Source: Clavibacter michiganensis (GTDB lineage Bacteria; Actinomycetota; Actinomycetes; Actinomycetales; Microbacteriaceae). From it: a stretch of DNA of 64,000 nt. Location of the stretch: assembly GCF_016907085.1 (NCBI RefSeq), contig NZ_JAFBBJ010000001.1:2294001-2358000 (forward strand), written 5' to 3'. Each line of letters starts with the position of its first letter. Position 1 is the stretch's first letter. The notes under the pieces are model-generated. The model made no database searches. It saw only the letters and a program-made list of their open reading frames with translations, and was not told the DNA's origin. The translations under genes and the position numbers were made by a program. Of this stretch, positions 26,753 to 39,224 are shown in pieces.

Positions 26753-27874
26753 ATGCTCCCCCTGCGCCTCGGATCAGCTCGCCCCCTCCCGTCATCCGCC
26801 CTCGTCCGCGCGCCCGACCTCCCGTCGCTGACGGGGCTCAGGTGGGTGACGGCGATGATGATCTTCCTGTACCACGTCCTCGTCGTCAGCTACTTCGCCG
26901 ACCCGTGGTCCCTGCCGTGGATGACGGTCTTCTTCGGGGGGACCGCCGGCGTGACCGTGTTCTTCATCCTGTCCGGCTTCGTGCTGGCCTGGGGGAGCCG
27001 CCCGCACCAGCGCGTCGGCTCGTTCTACGTCCGGCGCCTGGCCCGGGTCTACCCGCTGCACCTCGTCGCGCTGGCGCTCGCGCTCGTCACCGCGGCGACG
27101 TTCGTGCCCGGCATCCGCACCCACGGCGCCGCGCCCCTCGGCGCGAACCTCCTGCTGGTGAGCGCATGGAACCCGGTCTGGTGGCAGGCGGGCAACCCGG
27201 TCAGCTGGTCGCTGGTCTGCGAGGCCTTCTTCTACCTCTTGTTCCCGCTCCTGATCCGCCTGCTCTCCGGCCGCACCGCTCCCACCTTCGCCGTCGTGAG
27301 CGCCCTGGCCTTCGCCGTGATGCTGTTCGCCCCCTCCCTCGCCGCCGCTTCGCCGGTGCCCATGTCCGCGTCGGCGACGCCGCTGCTGCGCCTACCCGAG
27401 TTCGTCATCGGGATGACGGCCGCCTTGCTCCTGCGACAGCACCAGTGGCGACCACCGCGCCCTCGCATCGCCGTCCCGCTGGCGGTCCTCGGCTACTCCG
27501 TCGGGCTGCTGCCCGACCAGCCGGACGACCGCCTCCAGATCGTGCACGCGATCGGAGCCCTCGCCTTCGCGATCCTCATCGCGTCGCTGGCGGCGATGGA
27601 TGCCGGGGGAGGGCGCACGTTCCTCGCCGGTCCGGCCTGGCAGGCACTCGGCCGCGCGTCCTTCGCGTTCTACCTCGTGCACGTGCTGGTGATGGCCTCC
27701 ATCTCGTCGCCGTGGCCGGGCGGGCATCCCCTCCTGCCCTGGCCGGCCGCCACCGCGCTGATGGTCTCCGCGTTCTGCGCGGCCCTGGCACTCGCGCTCG
27801 TCCTGCACCACGGCATCGAGATCCCCGCCCAGCGCATCCTCACGCGGCTGGACCGTTCCGCCCGGGTCGCCTGA
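26753..27874 (+). CDS. Acyltransferase-3 family membrane protein, paralog 2
   Basis: A 373-aa polytopic acyltransferase closely related to the one at 23583 along its whole length, sharing TGLRWVTAMMIFLYHVL, FFILSGFVLAWG, RRLARVYPLHL, WSLVCEAFFYLLFP and SFAFYLVHVLV. The two flank the two-component genes as an apparent tandem duplication around them. CTCGGAGG leads into the ATG. Divergence is concentrated in the loops and around residues 240-290, which may reflect a different acceptor. It is followed by the MacAB-like operon on the same strand. Confidence 0.88.
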   Translation: MLPLRLGSARPLPSSALVRAPDLPSLTGLRWVTAMMIFLYHVLVVSYFADPWSLPWMTVFFGGTAGVTVFFILSGFVLAWGSRPHQRVGSFYVRRLARVYPLHLVALALALVTAATFVPGIRTHGAAPLGANLLLVSAWNPVWWQAGNPVSWSLVCEAFFYLLFPLLIRLLSGRTAPTFAVVSALAFAVMLFAPSLAAASPVPMSASATPLLRLPEFVIGMTAALLLRQHQWRPPRPRIAVPLAVLGYSVGLLPDQPDDRLQIVHAIGALAFAILIASLAAMDAGGGRTFLAGPAWQALGRASFAFYLVHVLVMASISSPWPGGHPLLPWPAATALMVSAFCAALALALVLHHGIEIPAQRILTRLDRSARVA

Positions 27875-27913
27875 CGAGTCTCGCCCTTCGCGCTTCGAGC
27901 GACGGCGCAGGGG

Positions 27914-27955
27914 GAGTGGCCGTTCGTCTCGCGGTCCTGGCCGTTCGACCGATCC
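27914..27955 (+). promoter_or_regulatory. Upstream element, copy B, before the MacAB-like operon
   Basis: A 42-bp element with 38 of 42 positions matching the copy at 26680, including CGGTC (27932-27936) - N10 - GACCG (27947-27951). It lies about 70 bases before the adaptor gene's GTG. As the genes downstream of the copies are unrelated, the similarity is best explained by shared regulation. Confidence 0.65.
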
Positions 27956-28028
27956 CGCGCGAGCACCCCCTTCGTAGCGTCGTAAGCGACCGGACGAGCC
28001 ACGAGGGACCGCCGGAGAAGGAGCGATA

Positions 28029-29042
28029 GTGAGCGTCTGGCGCAAGTGGATCTTCCCGATGACGAGGCTGGTGGTGCTGGCCGCGATCGCGGTCGCGCTC
28101 GTCCGCATGGCCTTCATCGGCCAGGCGACGGAGGAGACCGCGGAGACCCCGACGGGCTCGGTCGTCGAGTCGCAGGTGGCCGCGAAGATCGGCACGGTCG
28201 TCAACGACGTCACCGTCACAGGCGCCATCCAGCCGGATCCCGACGTGCCCGTCAAGGCCACGCTGCAGGGCAAGGTCACGAAGCTCGTCGCCGGAGAGGG
28301 CGCGACGGTGAAGGCCGGCGACCCGATCCTCGTCATCCGCCAGGAGACGTCGGTGGACCCGGTGGTCGCCGCCGACGGGACCGTCACGCAGTCGAAGCCG
28401 AAGGTCGTCACGCAGACCGTGACCGCGCCCGCCGCGGGGACCCTCTCCTCGCTCGGCGTGCTGGTCGGCCAGGAGGTCGCCGTCGGCGACGTCGTCGGCC
28501 AGGTCTCCCCGACCACCTTCCGCGCCGTCGCCCCGCTGACCGCGGAGGAGCAGTACCGGCTCGTCTCGCAGCCGACCGCCGCGAAGGTCGCCATCACCTC
28601 CGGCCCCGCGCCGTTCGACTGCACCGATCTCCGGATCGGCCAGCAGGCCGCCGCGGTCAGCACCGGGACCACGGGCGGCACCGCGGGCTCCACGGTTGGC
28701 AGCGGCGCCGCCTCCTCCGGGACCGAGGCATGGTGCGTCATCCCTTCTGGCGTCCGGGTCTTCCCGGGCCTCGCCGCCGAGATCACTATCCCCGCGGGCC
28801 AGGCGGCCGACGTGCTGACGCTCCCGACCACCGCGGTCCAGGGCCTCGTCGACACCGGCAACGTCTGGGTGGCGTCGGGCACCGGCGCCCCCGTGGAGCG
28901 CGCCGTCGGCCTCGGCATCAGCGACGGCAAGGTCATCCAGATCACCTCCGGCCTCGACGAGGGCGACAAGGTCCTCGAGTTCGTCCCCGGCGCCCCCAAG
29001 GCGAAGGACGACACGAGGAAGACGGGAGGAGACACCGAATGA
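28029..29042 (+). CDS. MacA/HlyD-like periplasmic-type adaptor protein
   Basis: A 337-aa membrane-anchored adaptor. One N-terminal helix (about 12-34) is followed by two biotinyl/lipoyl-like halves (KVTKLVAGEGATVKAGDPIL and GTLSSLGVLVGQEVAVGDVVG) and beta-barrel domains with a small Gly/Thr/Ser insert. No long alpha-hairpin is evident, as usual in Gram-positive MacA relatives such as YknX-type proteins. AGAAGGAG precedes the GTG. It starts a three-gene adaptor-ATPase-permease operon with 4-base overlaps; likely exports or protects against an envelope-active peptide or lipid. Confidence 0.85.
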   Translation: MSVWRKWIFPMTRLVVLAAIAVALVRMAFIGQATEETAETPTGSVVESQVAAKIGTVVNDVTVTGAIQPDPDVPVKATLQGKVTKLVAGEGATVKAGDPILVIRQETSVDPVVAADGTVTQSKPKVVTQTVTAPAAGTLSSLGVLVGQEVAVGDVVGQVSPTTFRAVAPLTAEEQYRLVSQPTAAKVAITSGPAPFDCTDLRIGQQAAAVSTGTTGGTAGSTVGSGAASSGTEAWCVIPSGVRVFPGLAAEITIPAGQAADVLTLPTTAVQGLVDTGNVWVASGTGAPVERAVGLGISDGKVIQITSGLDEGDKVLEFVPGAPKAKDDTRKTGGDTE

Positions 29043-29746
29043 GCCTCATCCGCCTCGAGCAGGTCACCCGCACGGTCCACCGGGCCGACGACGAGCCGCT
29101 CACGATCCTGCACGGCGTCGACCTCGACGTCTCCGTCGGCGACCACGTCTCCATCGTCGGCCGGTCCGGATCCGGGAAGTCGACCCTGCTGAACATCCTC
29201 GGCCTGCTCGACACCCCGACCACGGGCGAGGTCTACCTCGACGACGTACCCATGGCCCACGTGTCCGGATCGCGGCGCGACCGGGCCCGCGGGGGCGACA
29301 TCGGGTTCATCTTCCAGCAGTTCAACCTGCTGCAGGGCCGCACGGCCCGCGAGAACGTGATGACGCCGCTGCTCTACTCGACCGGTCGCACCTTCTGGCG
29401 GCGGGCGTCGATCGCGGCGGACATGCTCGAGCGCGTGGGCCTCGGCCATCGCATCGACTCCATGCCCGAGACGATGTCCGGCGGCGAGCAGCAGCGCGTC
29501 GCCATCGCCCGCGCTCTCGTGCGCTCGCCCCGCCTGATCCTCGCCGACGAGCCCACCGGCGCCCTCGACATCGAGACCGGCGTCACCGTGATGACCCTGC
29601 TGGCCCAGGTCGCGCACGCGTCCGGCGCCGCACTGGTCACGATCACGCACGACCCGACCGTCGCGGCCCGCGCGGACCGGCACCACCGCCTCGAGATGGG
29701 CGTGCTCGCGCCGGCCGAGGCCCTCACCCGCGGAGCCCACGCATGA
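29039..29746 (+). CDS. MacB-type ABC transporter ATP-binding protein
   Basis: A 235-aa ATPase of the LolD/MacB/FtsE class. Walker A is GRSGSGKST, the Q-loop lies in IFQQFNLL, the signature is MSGGEQQR and Walker B is LILADEPTGALD. It overlaps both neighbours by four bases. It drives the FtsX-fold permease encoded next, using the mechanotransmission mechanism known for MacB, in concert with the adaptor. Confidence 0.93.
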   Translation: MSLIRLEQVTRTVHRADDEPLTILHGVDLDVSVGDHVSIVGRSGSGKSTLLNILGLLDTPTTGEVYLDDVPMAHVSGSRRDRARGGDIGFIFQQFNLLQGRTARENVMTPLLYSTGRTFWRRASIAADMLERVGLGHRIDSMPETMSGGEQQRVAIARALVRSPRLILADEPTGALDIETGVTVMTLLAQVAHASGAALVTITHDPTVAARADRHHRLEMGVLAPAEALTRGAHA

Positions 29747-30975
29747 ACGCCTCATTCCAGCGCATGGGCACCGGACTCGTCGGCGCCGTCGTCGAGGCCT
29801 GGACCGAGCTCCGGATCCACCGCACCCGAGTCCTCCTCTCCCTCGTCGGGGTCGCCGTCGCGGTCGCGGCGATCACCTCGGTGGTGGGCCTCGGCGCAGT
29901 CGTGCAGCAGGCGCAGACGGAGCAGATGGAGCGCTCGAGCGGTCGACCGGCGACGCTCTCCGTGACGATGAAGTCCGACACCGGCGCGGTCACGTCCTAC
30001 GCCGACCAGCGTGCGATCCTCGGCCAGGTGTCCGGCCGGTTCGGCATCACATGGGCGACGACGGTCGGCTACTCGGACGTATCCGTCGAGTTCCCGCAGG
30101 GCACCTCGGACGTGCAGGCGACCGTCGCGGACGTCGCCTACGGGCAGATGCACCGCATCGACGTGACGAAGGGCCGCTGGTTCGACGACCAGGACGCCTC
30201 CCTCCTCGCGCCCACCCTGGTGGTCAACCAGGCCTTCCTCGACGACCTCGGCTCACCGGACATCGCCACCCACCCGACCGTCGTGCTCCGCAGCGACCAG
30301 GGCGAGCGCACCGCTGTCGTCGTGGGGGTCATCCCCGACCAGGACGCCTCCGAGGAGCCGTCGATGTACGTGCTGCCCTCCACCGCCACGCGGCTCCTGA
30401 GCACGCCGACGCTGGACGCCATGCTCCCGCAGATGGAGTTCTGGGTCCCCGAGCAGGCGGCCAGCGGGCTCGCGACGGCCATCCAGTCCGACATGGCGGC
30501 GGCGGTCCCCGACGGCGTCCAGGTGCAGGTGGGCAGGCATGACCGCGGCGTCTTCTCCTCCGACCCGCTGGAGTCGCTGAGGATCCTCGTCGGCGCCGTC
30601 GCAGGGCTGGTGATGCTGCTCGGCGCGCTCGGCCTCGTGAACATCTCGCTCGTCACCGTGAAGCAGCGGATCCGCGAGATCGGCGTCCGCCGCAGCTTCG
30701 GCGCGAGCGCGGGGCGGATCTTCTTCGCCGTCATGATGGAGAGCATCGTGGCCACCGTCGCCGCTGGCGTAATCGGCGTCGTCGTCGCCGTCGCCATCGT
30801 GAAGAACCCGGTGATCCTCTCCTACGTCGCCTCGGGCGTCACGGAGTTCCCGCCGTTCCCGCTCTCCGCGGCGTTCCTCGGCCTCGGGGTCTCGCTCGCG
30901 GTCGGCGCGATCGCCGGCCTGCTGCCGGCGCTCGTCGCGGTACGGGTGTCCGTGATCGACGCGATCCGGTACTGA
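29743..30975 (+). CDS. MacB-type FtsX-domain permease
   Basis: A 410-aa permease with the MacB topology: helix 1 near residues 28-55, a large extracellular domain (about 60-275), then three C-terminal helices with the conserved cytosolic motif RIREIGVRRSFGAS between helices 2 and 3, and the end IDAIRY. It completes the tripartite exporter. Its last 120 residues are duplicated as a decayed fragment at 48120-48483, showing that a second copy of this operon once existed in or entered the genome. Confidence 0.92.
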   Translation: MNASFQRMGTGLVGAVVEAWTELRIHRTRVLLSLVGVAVAVAAITSVVGLGAVVQQAQTEQMERSSGRPATLSVTMKSDTGAVTSYADQRAILGQVSGRFGITWATTVGYSDVSVEFPQGTSDVQATVADVAYGQMHRIDVTKGRWFDDQDASLLAPTLVVNQAFLDDLGSPDIATHPTVVLRSDQGERTAVVVGVIPDQDASEEPSMYVLPSTATRLLSTPTLDAMLPQMEFWVPEQAASGLATAIQSDMAAAVPDGVQVQVGRHDRGVFSSDPLESLRILVGAVAGLVMLLGALGLVNISLVTVKQRIREIGVRRSFGASAGRIFFAVMMESIVATVAAGVIGVVVAVAIVKNPVILSYVASGVTEFPPFPLSAAFLGLGVSLAVGAIAGLLPALVAVRVSVIDAIRY

Positions 30976-31860
30976 CGCCGAGCGGGACGGGATGCCAGGT
31001 GCGCCCGCCCGCCCGGCGCACGGTACACGGCCGCCCCTCCAGCTCGTCACGAGGCCGCCCCTTCACCTCGGCCGAGGCGAAGCCGGCCGCGATGCCCATG
31101 CGGCGACCGCTCGCAGGCCGGTCCGCCTGAGCCCGATGGTGTCGCGCCTGCCGACGCTCCTCCCGGGGGTCCGTGCCGAAGGACGTTGTGGCGTCGCTAC
31201 GGACACGCCGCCGTCGGGCAGCACCCGGAGCGGATGCGCGGTGAGCGCCGGTCGCGACGTAGCTGGACCCGTAGAGCCCGCGCGCGACCCGCTCGTCGAG
31301 CAGGAGCCGCATCGACTCCGCACCGTGCACGGCGCCGAGCTCGCCGACTGCCAGACACATCGTCGGGGCTGGTCGTGTCTCCGTCGTGCAGCAGGCTGCC
31401 CCGTCCCGCACGCCGCCCCGCCACGATCATCTCGGCGAACCCGGCCCGCCATCTCGGCGGCCACGCACGATCTCGGCGACTGCCGTCACGGCGTCAGCGA
31501 GGTCCGTCATGCGGATGCCGCAGGGATGCGGGTCGCCGGTGCCACCGTCACGTCGGCATCACGCACGCCCTGCGGCGCGAGGTCGTCACCAAGCCCGTCG
31601 ACGGAGTGCGGAACCGCTCAGCCCTCCAGGTGCACGTCGACCACGGGCAGGGCGAGGCTCTCGATCGCGGAGAGGGTCGCCGGGAGACCGGGATACGGCG
31701 AGGCGACCTCCGCGTCGGCCTGCGGAGATCCCGTCCCCCGCGGATCATCAAGCCGATCATGTCGAGAAAGAGTCCTTCCCCTCATCCTCGCCGCTGCGAG
31801 ACGGAGGAATCGTCTTGCCGGTCCCGATCCGGCCCGGCAATGTCCACGCGGTCGACCCGC
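30976..31860. other. Decayed, apparently gene-free stretch
   Basis: No reading frame here has both a ribosome site and protein-like composition. Minus-strand fragments look like broken coding DNA, for example one ending LPVVDVHLEG before an in-frame stop near 31620, and another with LLLDERVARGLYGSSYV near 31260. The parent genes could not be identified. GGATCC, common elsewhere, is absent. Confidence 0.5.
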
Positions 31861-31866
31861 CGGGTC

Positions 31867-31908
31867 CCGGGGGTTTACCACCCCCCAGATCCGGGAGCTG
31901 GCAGGATG
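31867..31908 (+). promoter_or_regulatory. Promoter region shared with the intact kinase at 54470
   Basis: GGGGG-TTTACCA-CCCCC followed by GATCCGGGAGC and GCAGGATG matches the block at 54395-54436 (GGGGG-CAT-CCCCC, then GATCCGGGAGC and GCAGGATG). The G/C arms form an interrupted palindrome. It precedes the truncated kinase gene at 31942. Confidence 0.55.
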
Positions 31909-31941
31909 TGGCGCGCGCCCCCGCCGCACGAGGCTTGGAGC

Positions 31942-32847
31942 ATGAACACGACTCCGCCCACCACTGAGACCGATCCGACCCTCCTGTCACTCGGGGAGCT
32001 GCTTCCCATCGACGAATCCGGCGGCCGCGACGCTCCCGCAGCGAAGGCGAACGGGGGTGCCGACGCAGACGACGGCACCTCGCCCCGAGACCCTCGCCGC
32101 CGCTCCTTCTACGCGGGCGCCTGGCGGCGACTGCCCCGGGATCTCGGATACCTGATCCCAACGGCGGCACTGTTCGGCACCTTCTACTACGCCCTCCCGA
32201 CCGCGGCCTACCCGTACCTGGTGGCGCACCCGTGGACCCTCTCCCGCCCCACCATGGCCGTCGCCCTATTCGCGGCCCTGTTCGCGGCATGGGCCTTCGG
32301 TGCCGTGGAGCGGAAGCGCATCGGATGGGCCGAGCCCCGACCGATCCACCCGGTCGACTGGACGCCACGGTGGACGCGGAACCGCGCCATGCGGGTGCTC
32401 TCCGCAGTCGCCGATCGGCATCACTGGCTGCACCTGCTGCACGCGCTCGTCGTCTACCCGCTGGTGTCCATGGTCACCCTCGGCGCCGGCGCCCTCCTCG
32501 CCGTCGGCTTCGTCCTCCCGGTTCTCGGCACCATGGCCGTGCTCGAGCGCGGCGATCGAGTCGATGCCTACATCGTGGATGTCGGCCTCACCCCGCCGAG
32601 CACCTGGATCCCCGTGATCGTGCTGGGTGCGGTGACGATGCTCCTGTCCATCGTGCTGCTCCCGCTCTGGGCTCGTGGTGCGACCCTCGCGCACTTCTGG
32701 ATCGATCACCTCCTCCTGGGCGGGTTCCGGCCCGATGTCCTCCCGCGCCGCGCGCTCGGGCCGATGACGCCGCGCGGCGGAGCGGTGCCGGTCGAGAGCA
32801 GGACGCGTCAGCGGATCGAGCGCGCCCTCCACGACGGCCCGCGGTAG
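31942..32847 (+). pseudogene. Truncated histidine kinase: membrane sensor only
   Basis: A 301-residue frame closely paralogous to the first 293 residues of the kinase at 54470: RRRSFYAGAWRRLPRD, the AEPRPI-PVDWTPRW block, WLHLLHALVVYPL and LLPLWARG are shared. It runs exactly to the phospho-His motif (RIERALHDGP) and then stops at a TAG where the intact gene continues QQRLVRLRM. The dimerisation helix after the His and the whole ATPase domain are missing, and no response regulator follows. Either a kinase pseudogene or a sensor-only protein; the intact start and conserved promoter leave the second option open. Confidence 0.75.
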
Positions 32848-33065
32848 TCCATCTCCCGCGGACCCGTGGTGGCGGCGATCGGCTCCCATCCTGCGGTTCC
32901 GGACGTCGACGAGCATGTCGACAAGGCCATGCGGATGCTCGTCCTCGTCGTCTGGGCAACCGACCCGAACGCACCGGAGGATCGACCTGATCCTCGGCGC
33001 TCGACGTCCGGGCCATCTGTCCTAGAGAGCGGATCGACCGCTCCGTGCGCGGCTCCCGCGACGCT

Positions 33066-33210
33066 CGCATCGAGTCCCGGGTCCCCGGAACCAGCTGCGT
33101 GAGGATGACGTCGTTCTGACGGCTCAGAACCCGCTCGCTCTCGCCCGGCGCGGTGGGGAGCCTGATCCGTCCGCATCCCCTGTCGCGACGAGCTCATGCT
33201 CGGGGTTCCT
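33066..33210 (-). pseudogene. Remnant of the cupin gene found at 53912
   Basis: On the minus strand, ESERVLSRQNDVILT aligns to ISERVLSRQGDVILT of the intact cupin, and the bases on both sides (up to about 33210, and down to 33066) also match that gene's 5' half. There is no intact start and the frame is broken. In the intact locus the cupin lies upstream of, and divergent from, the kinase; here the remnant lies downstream and convergent, so a rearrangement accompanied the decay. The 32848-33065 stretch holds nothing recognisable. Confidence 0.75.
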
Positions 33211-33214
33211 CGAT

Positions 33215-35484
<2,270 letters not shown>

Positions 35485-35488
<4 letters not shown>

Positions 35489-37521
35489 CGGTCCTCCTCC
35501 TTCGTCGGCGTCGCCCCGGTGAGGACGATGGGGGTGCGGTCGCTCAACCGCGTGAGCATCTCGTTGTAGGCGTCGAAGCTGTCGTCGAGACCGCTGTCGA
35601 GGTGCCGGTCGGTGCGGGCGGCCGATCTCGCGTCCTGGCGTGCCCACTGGGTGACGAGGGCGATCACGACCACGATCAGCGGTAGCTCCCCGGCCGACCA
35701 GGCGATGCCTCCGCCGAGGTACTGGTCCCCGGCGAGGTCCGTCATCCACGGGGCGTCGACGTAGGCGTAGAAGGTCTCGGCGATCACGGTCGTGGAGGTC
35801 ATGATGATCACCCCGAAGAAGGCGTGGAACGGCATGGCGGCCAGCACCAGCCCCAGCTTCCCGATGTGCGGCAGCGGGCGGGGCGGATGATCCGCACCGA
35901 TGACCAGGCTGTAGAACAGGTAGCCGCCGATGAGGAAGTGCAGGTTCATCAGCTGATGCGACCAGTGGTACCGCATCGCCTCCTGGAAGATCGGCGTCAG
36001 GTAGATCAGGTAGTAGCTGCCGACGAAGGAGACGAACACCCACAGCGGGTTGAGGAGGGTGCGCGTCACCGACCAGTTCAACAACCCGGTGATCCACTCG
36101 TGCGCCGCCGCCGGTTCTCCGCGTCGCCGCGGTGGTATCGCACGCAAGGCCAGCGTCACGGGGGCGGCCATCACGAGGAGCAGGGGGCCGAGCATGTTCA
36201 GGCTCATGTGGAGCAGCATGTGCAGGCTGAAGGACACGCTGGAGTACTTCCCGAGACCGGACGAGGTCGTCACGAACACGACCACCCACCCCAGGACCCA
36301 CACCACGGTGCGTCCTCGCGGCCACGCGTCCCCGCGGCGACGCAACCGCCGGACGCCGACCAGGTAGGACACGACCGCGACAGCGGCCAGCACCGCGAAG
36401 AGGATGTTCACGCGCCACGCTCCGACCAGCACCGCCAACGTCGGTGCCGGGGTGACGTCGAACCCCAGGAACAGCTCCATGATCGACGTCGGCACGAAGT
36501 ACTGCGGCGGCGGGATCCGCAGCATCGCCACGGAGACGCCCGCGGACACGAGCAGGAGGGCGGCACCGGCCGCGACGAGCGGGCGGCCGAACTCGGTGGA
36601 CGAGCCGCGCCGCCGGCATGCCACGGTCCCCAGGACTCCGAGGACAGCGAGGAGAGCGAACCGGACCAGGAACAGCACGCCCGTCGTGGACGCGAACGGC
36701 GATCCGCCGGCGAGCTCGAACGCAGCGATGACCAGCTGACCCGCCGTCGCGATCCCGGCGCACACCAGGCTCAGCCCCACGAACCGGCTCTGTGCCAGGG
36801 GGGAGCGCATCGACGTCGAGCGCCATCGCACCAGCACGGTCACCGTGGCACCCAGCCACGCGGACATCGCGGGATCGGCGAAGATCGCCGCGTCCCCTCC
36901 GAAGTCGTGGTCAGGGCCGACGAGCACCTGCCCGACCAGCACCGGTGCGAGGATGGCGACGACGCAGATGCCCGCCAGCGCCAGCGTCGAGGTCCAGGCG
37001 TCGACCAGATGCGCTGCGCAGAAGACCACCAGGGCGAGCAGCGCCGTGACGATCCACGCGGCGGGCAGGTACGACGCCTGCGCCAGGTACGCGAGCGCAC
37101 CCGGCTCCATCGCGCGCGACAGCGGCACGCCGTTGGCGTCCGCTGCATCCACGACGGCGAGAGCCGCCGCCGCCGCCGACCACGCGCCTGCGCTCCACCG
37201 CACCAGCCTCAGGTCGACCCCGGAGTGCACGCGCATCCGATCCCGACCCGCCCGTGGGACCACGAAGAGGGCCACCGTGAGGGCCCCGAGGCACAGGGCG
37301 CCGGCGACGACGGCCACCAGCCGCAGCATGGCGCTGGTCATCGAGGTCGTCATGCCCGGGTCGCCGCGGCCGATCGCGGAGTACCCGCTGTCGCCCAGCA
37401 GCAGCACCGTCGTCACGACGATGGCCACGGGGATCATCCCGGCAGCCACGGCGGCGGCCAGCACCGCGCGGCGTCGCCCGATGGACGCGCCACGGAGATC
37501 CGTCGTCGACGCGGACGGCAT
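35485..37521 (-). CDS. CopD-CtaG fusion membrane protein
   Basis: A 678-aa polytopic protein. The N-terminal half (about 15-330) is CopD-like, with paired helices, and the C-terminal half (about 345-640) is a CtaG/caa3 assembly domain with HMLLHMSLNMLGPLLL, the FSLHM and HQLMNLHFLIGGYLFY motifs carrying the His/Met likely to bind copper, and HAFFGVIIM. Such fusions occur in actinobacteria and are linked to copper uptake and delivery to cytochrome oxidase. ATG 37521 follows the DJ-1 gene by 16 bases; no strong ribosome site is seen, so the exact start is tentative. Coupled to copA. Confidence 0.85.
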
Positions 37522-37537
37522 CGAGGGCCTCGATCGC

Positions 37538-38383
37538 TCAACGGGAAGGGGCACGGAGTTCCTCCACGAGAGGCGCCAGGAAGTCCCGGGACAAGGTGGT
37601 GAGGGCCGCTCCGGCCGCGTCCGGCGTGCCGGTGCCGAAGGGCGGCTCGGGCGCGTATTCGGCGCCCAGCTCGGCGAATCGGGCGAGCTGCTCGCCGCAG
37701 AGGTACGCGACGAGCCGGATCGCCAGGTCCATGCCCGCCGTGACACCGGCGGCGGTGAGCCGGTTGCCGTCTTCAACCACGCGCTCATCGACCTCGATGG
37801 CCCCGTATCCGGGCAGCAGGTGCCGGACGGACCAGTGCGAGGTGGCATGACGCCCGTCCAGCAGCCCGGCCGCGGCGAGGGCGATGGATCCGGAGCAGAC
37901 GCTGGTGACGTACGTGGCTGTCTCGCCGAGGCGGCGGAGGTGGCCCATGGCACGGGTGTCGCGGAGGAGGATCCCGGTGTCGCCGCCTGGGACGAGGATC
38001 ACCTCCGGCCCCTCCACCGCGTCCGCGAGGGTCGCCGTGGGAGTGAGGGAGACGCCGCTGCCGCTGGGTACCGGCTCGCCGAGGCTCCCTGTGGTGGTGA
38101 AGTGCACGGCGGCGCCGGTCGCCGCGAGGAAGTGGAAGGGTCCGACCGCGTCGAGGAGTTCGAATCCCGGGTGCAGGACGATCAGGATCGTCGCATCCGT
38201 CGCGAAGCGGAGCCCGGGGAGCGACTCCAGGGTCCGATGAGCGGCGATCGACCGGTCGATGGCCGCCCGCTTGGCAGGGTCCCCGTCGGGGGCGGTGAGA
38301 AGGGTGCTGCGGGCGGCGTCGAGCGGGGCTGAGCCTGCGTGGGACGCGGCGGCGCCGAGGACGGTGTCGTGCTCATCGTGCAT
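37538..38383 (-). CDS. DJ-1/PfpI (GlxA-like) family protein
   Basis: A 281-aa protein. After about 60 charged residues comes the DJ-1/PfpI fold: ILIVLHPGFELLDAVGPFHFL, EVILVPGGDTG, the nucleophile elbow SVCSGSIALAAAGLL with the reactive Cys, and the ATSHWS block characteristic of the GlxA/isonitrile-hydratase-like branch. No AraC domain is fused. Possible roles include thiol/aldehyde stress protection, glyoxalase-like or isonitrile hydratase activity. The last is notable because isonitriles chelate copper and the gene sits amid copper and metallophore-type transport genes; this link is inference. Confidence 0.82.
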   Translation of the reverse strand: MHDEHDTVLGAAASHAGSAPLDAARSTLLTAPDGDPAKRAAIDRSIAAHRTLESLPGLRFATDATILIVLHPGFELLDAVGPFHFLAATGAAVHFTTTGSLGEPVPSGSGVSLTPTATLADAVEGPEVILVPGGDTGILLRDTRAMGHLRRLGETATYVTSVCSGSIALAAAGLLDGRHATSHWSVRHLLPGYGAIEVDERVVEDGNRLTAAGVTAGMDLAIRLVAYLCGEQLARFAELGAEYAPEPPFGTGTPDAAGAALTTLSRDFLAPLVEELRAPSR

Positions 38384-38444
38384 GTGGTGGTTCTCCTGTT
38401 CCTTCTGACGTGGTGCTGGTCGATGGCGGGCGGCAGCTGACGTC

Positions 38445-39220
<776 letters not shown>

Positions 39221-39224
<4 letters not shown>

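Noticed and set aside
27392..29755. A 787-codon minus-strand frame opposite the MacAB-like operon
   Set aside because: Overlaps three well-supported genes, with no ribosome site and no domain.
31600..31720. Minus-strand LPVVDVHLEG resembling the LPVVEVHLSN strand of type II dehydroquinase
   Set aside because: Only about ten residues agree, the following conserved residues are absent and a stop intervenes; too weak to name the decayed gene.
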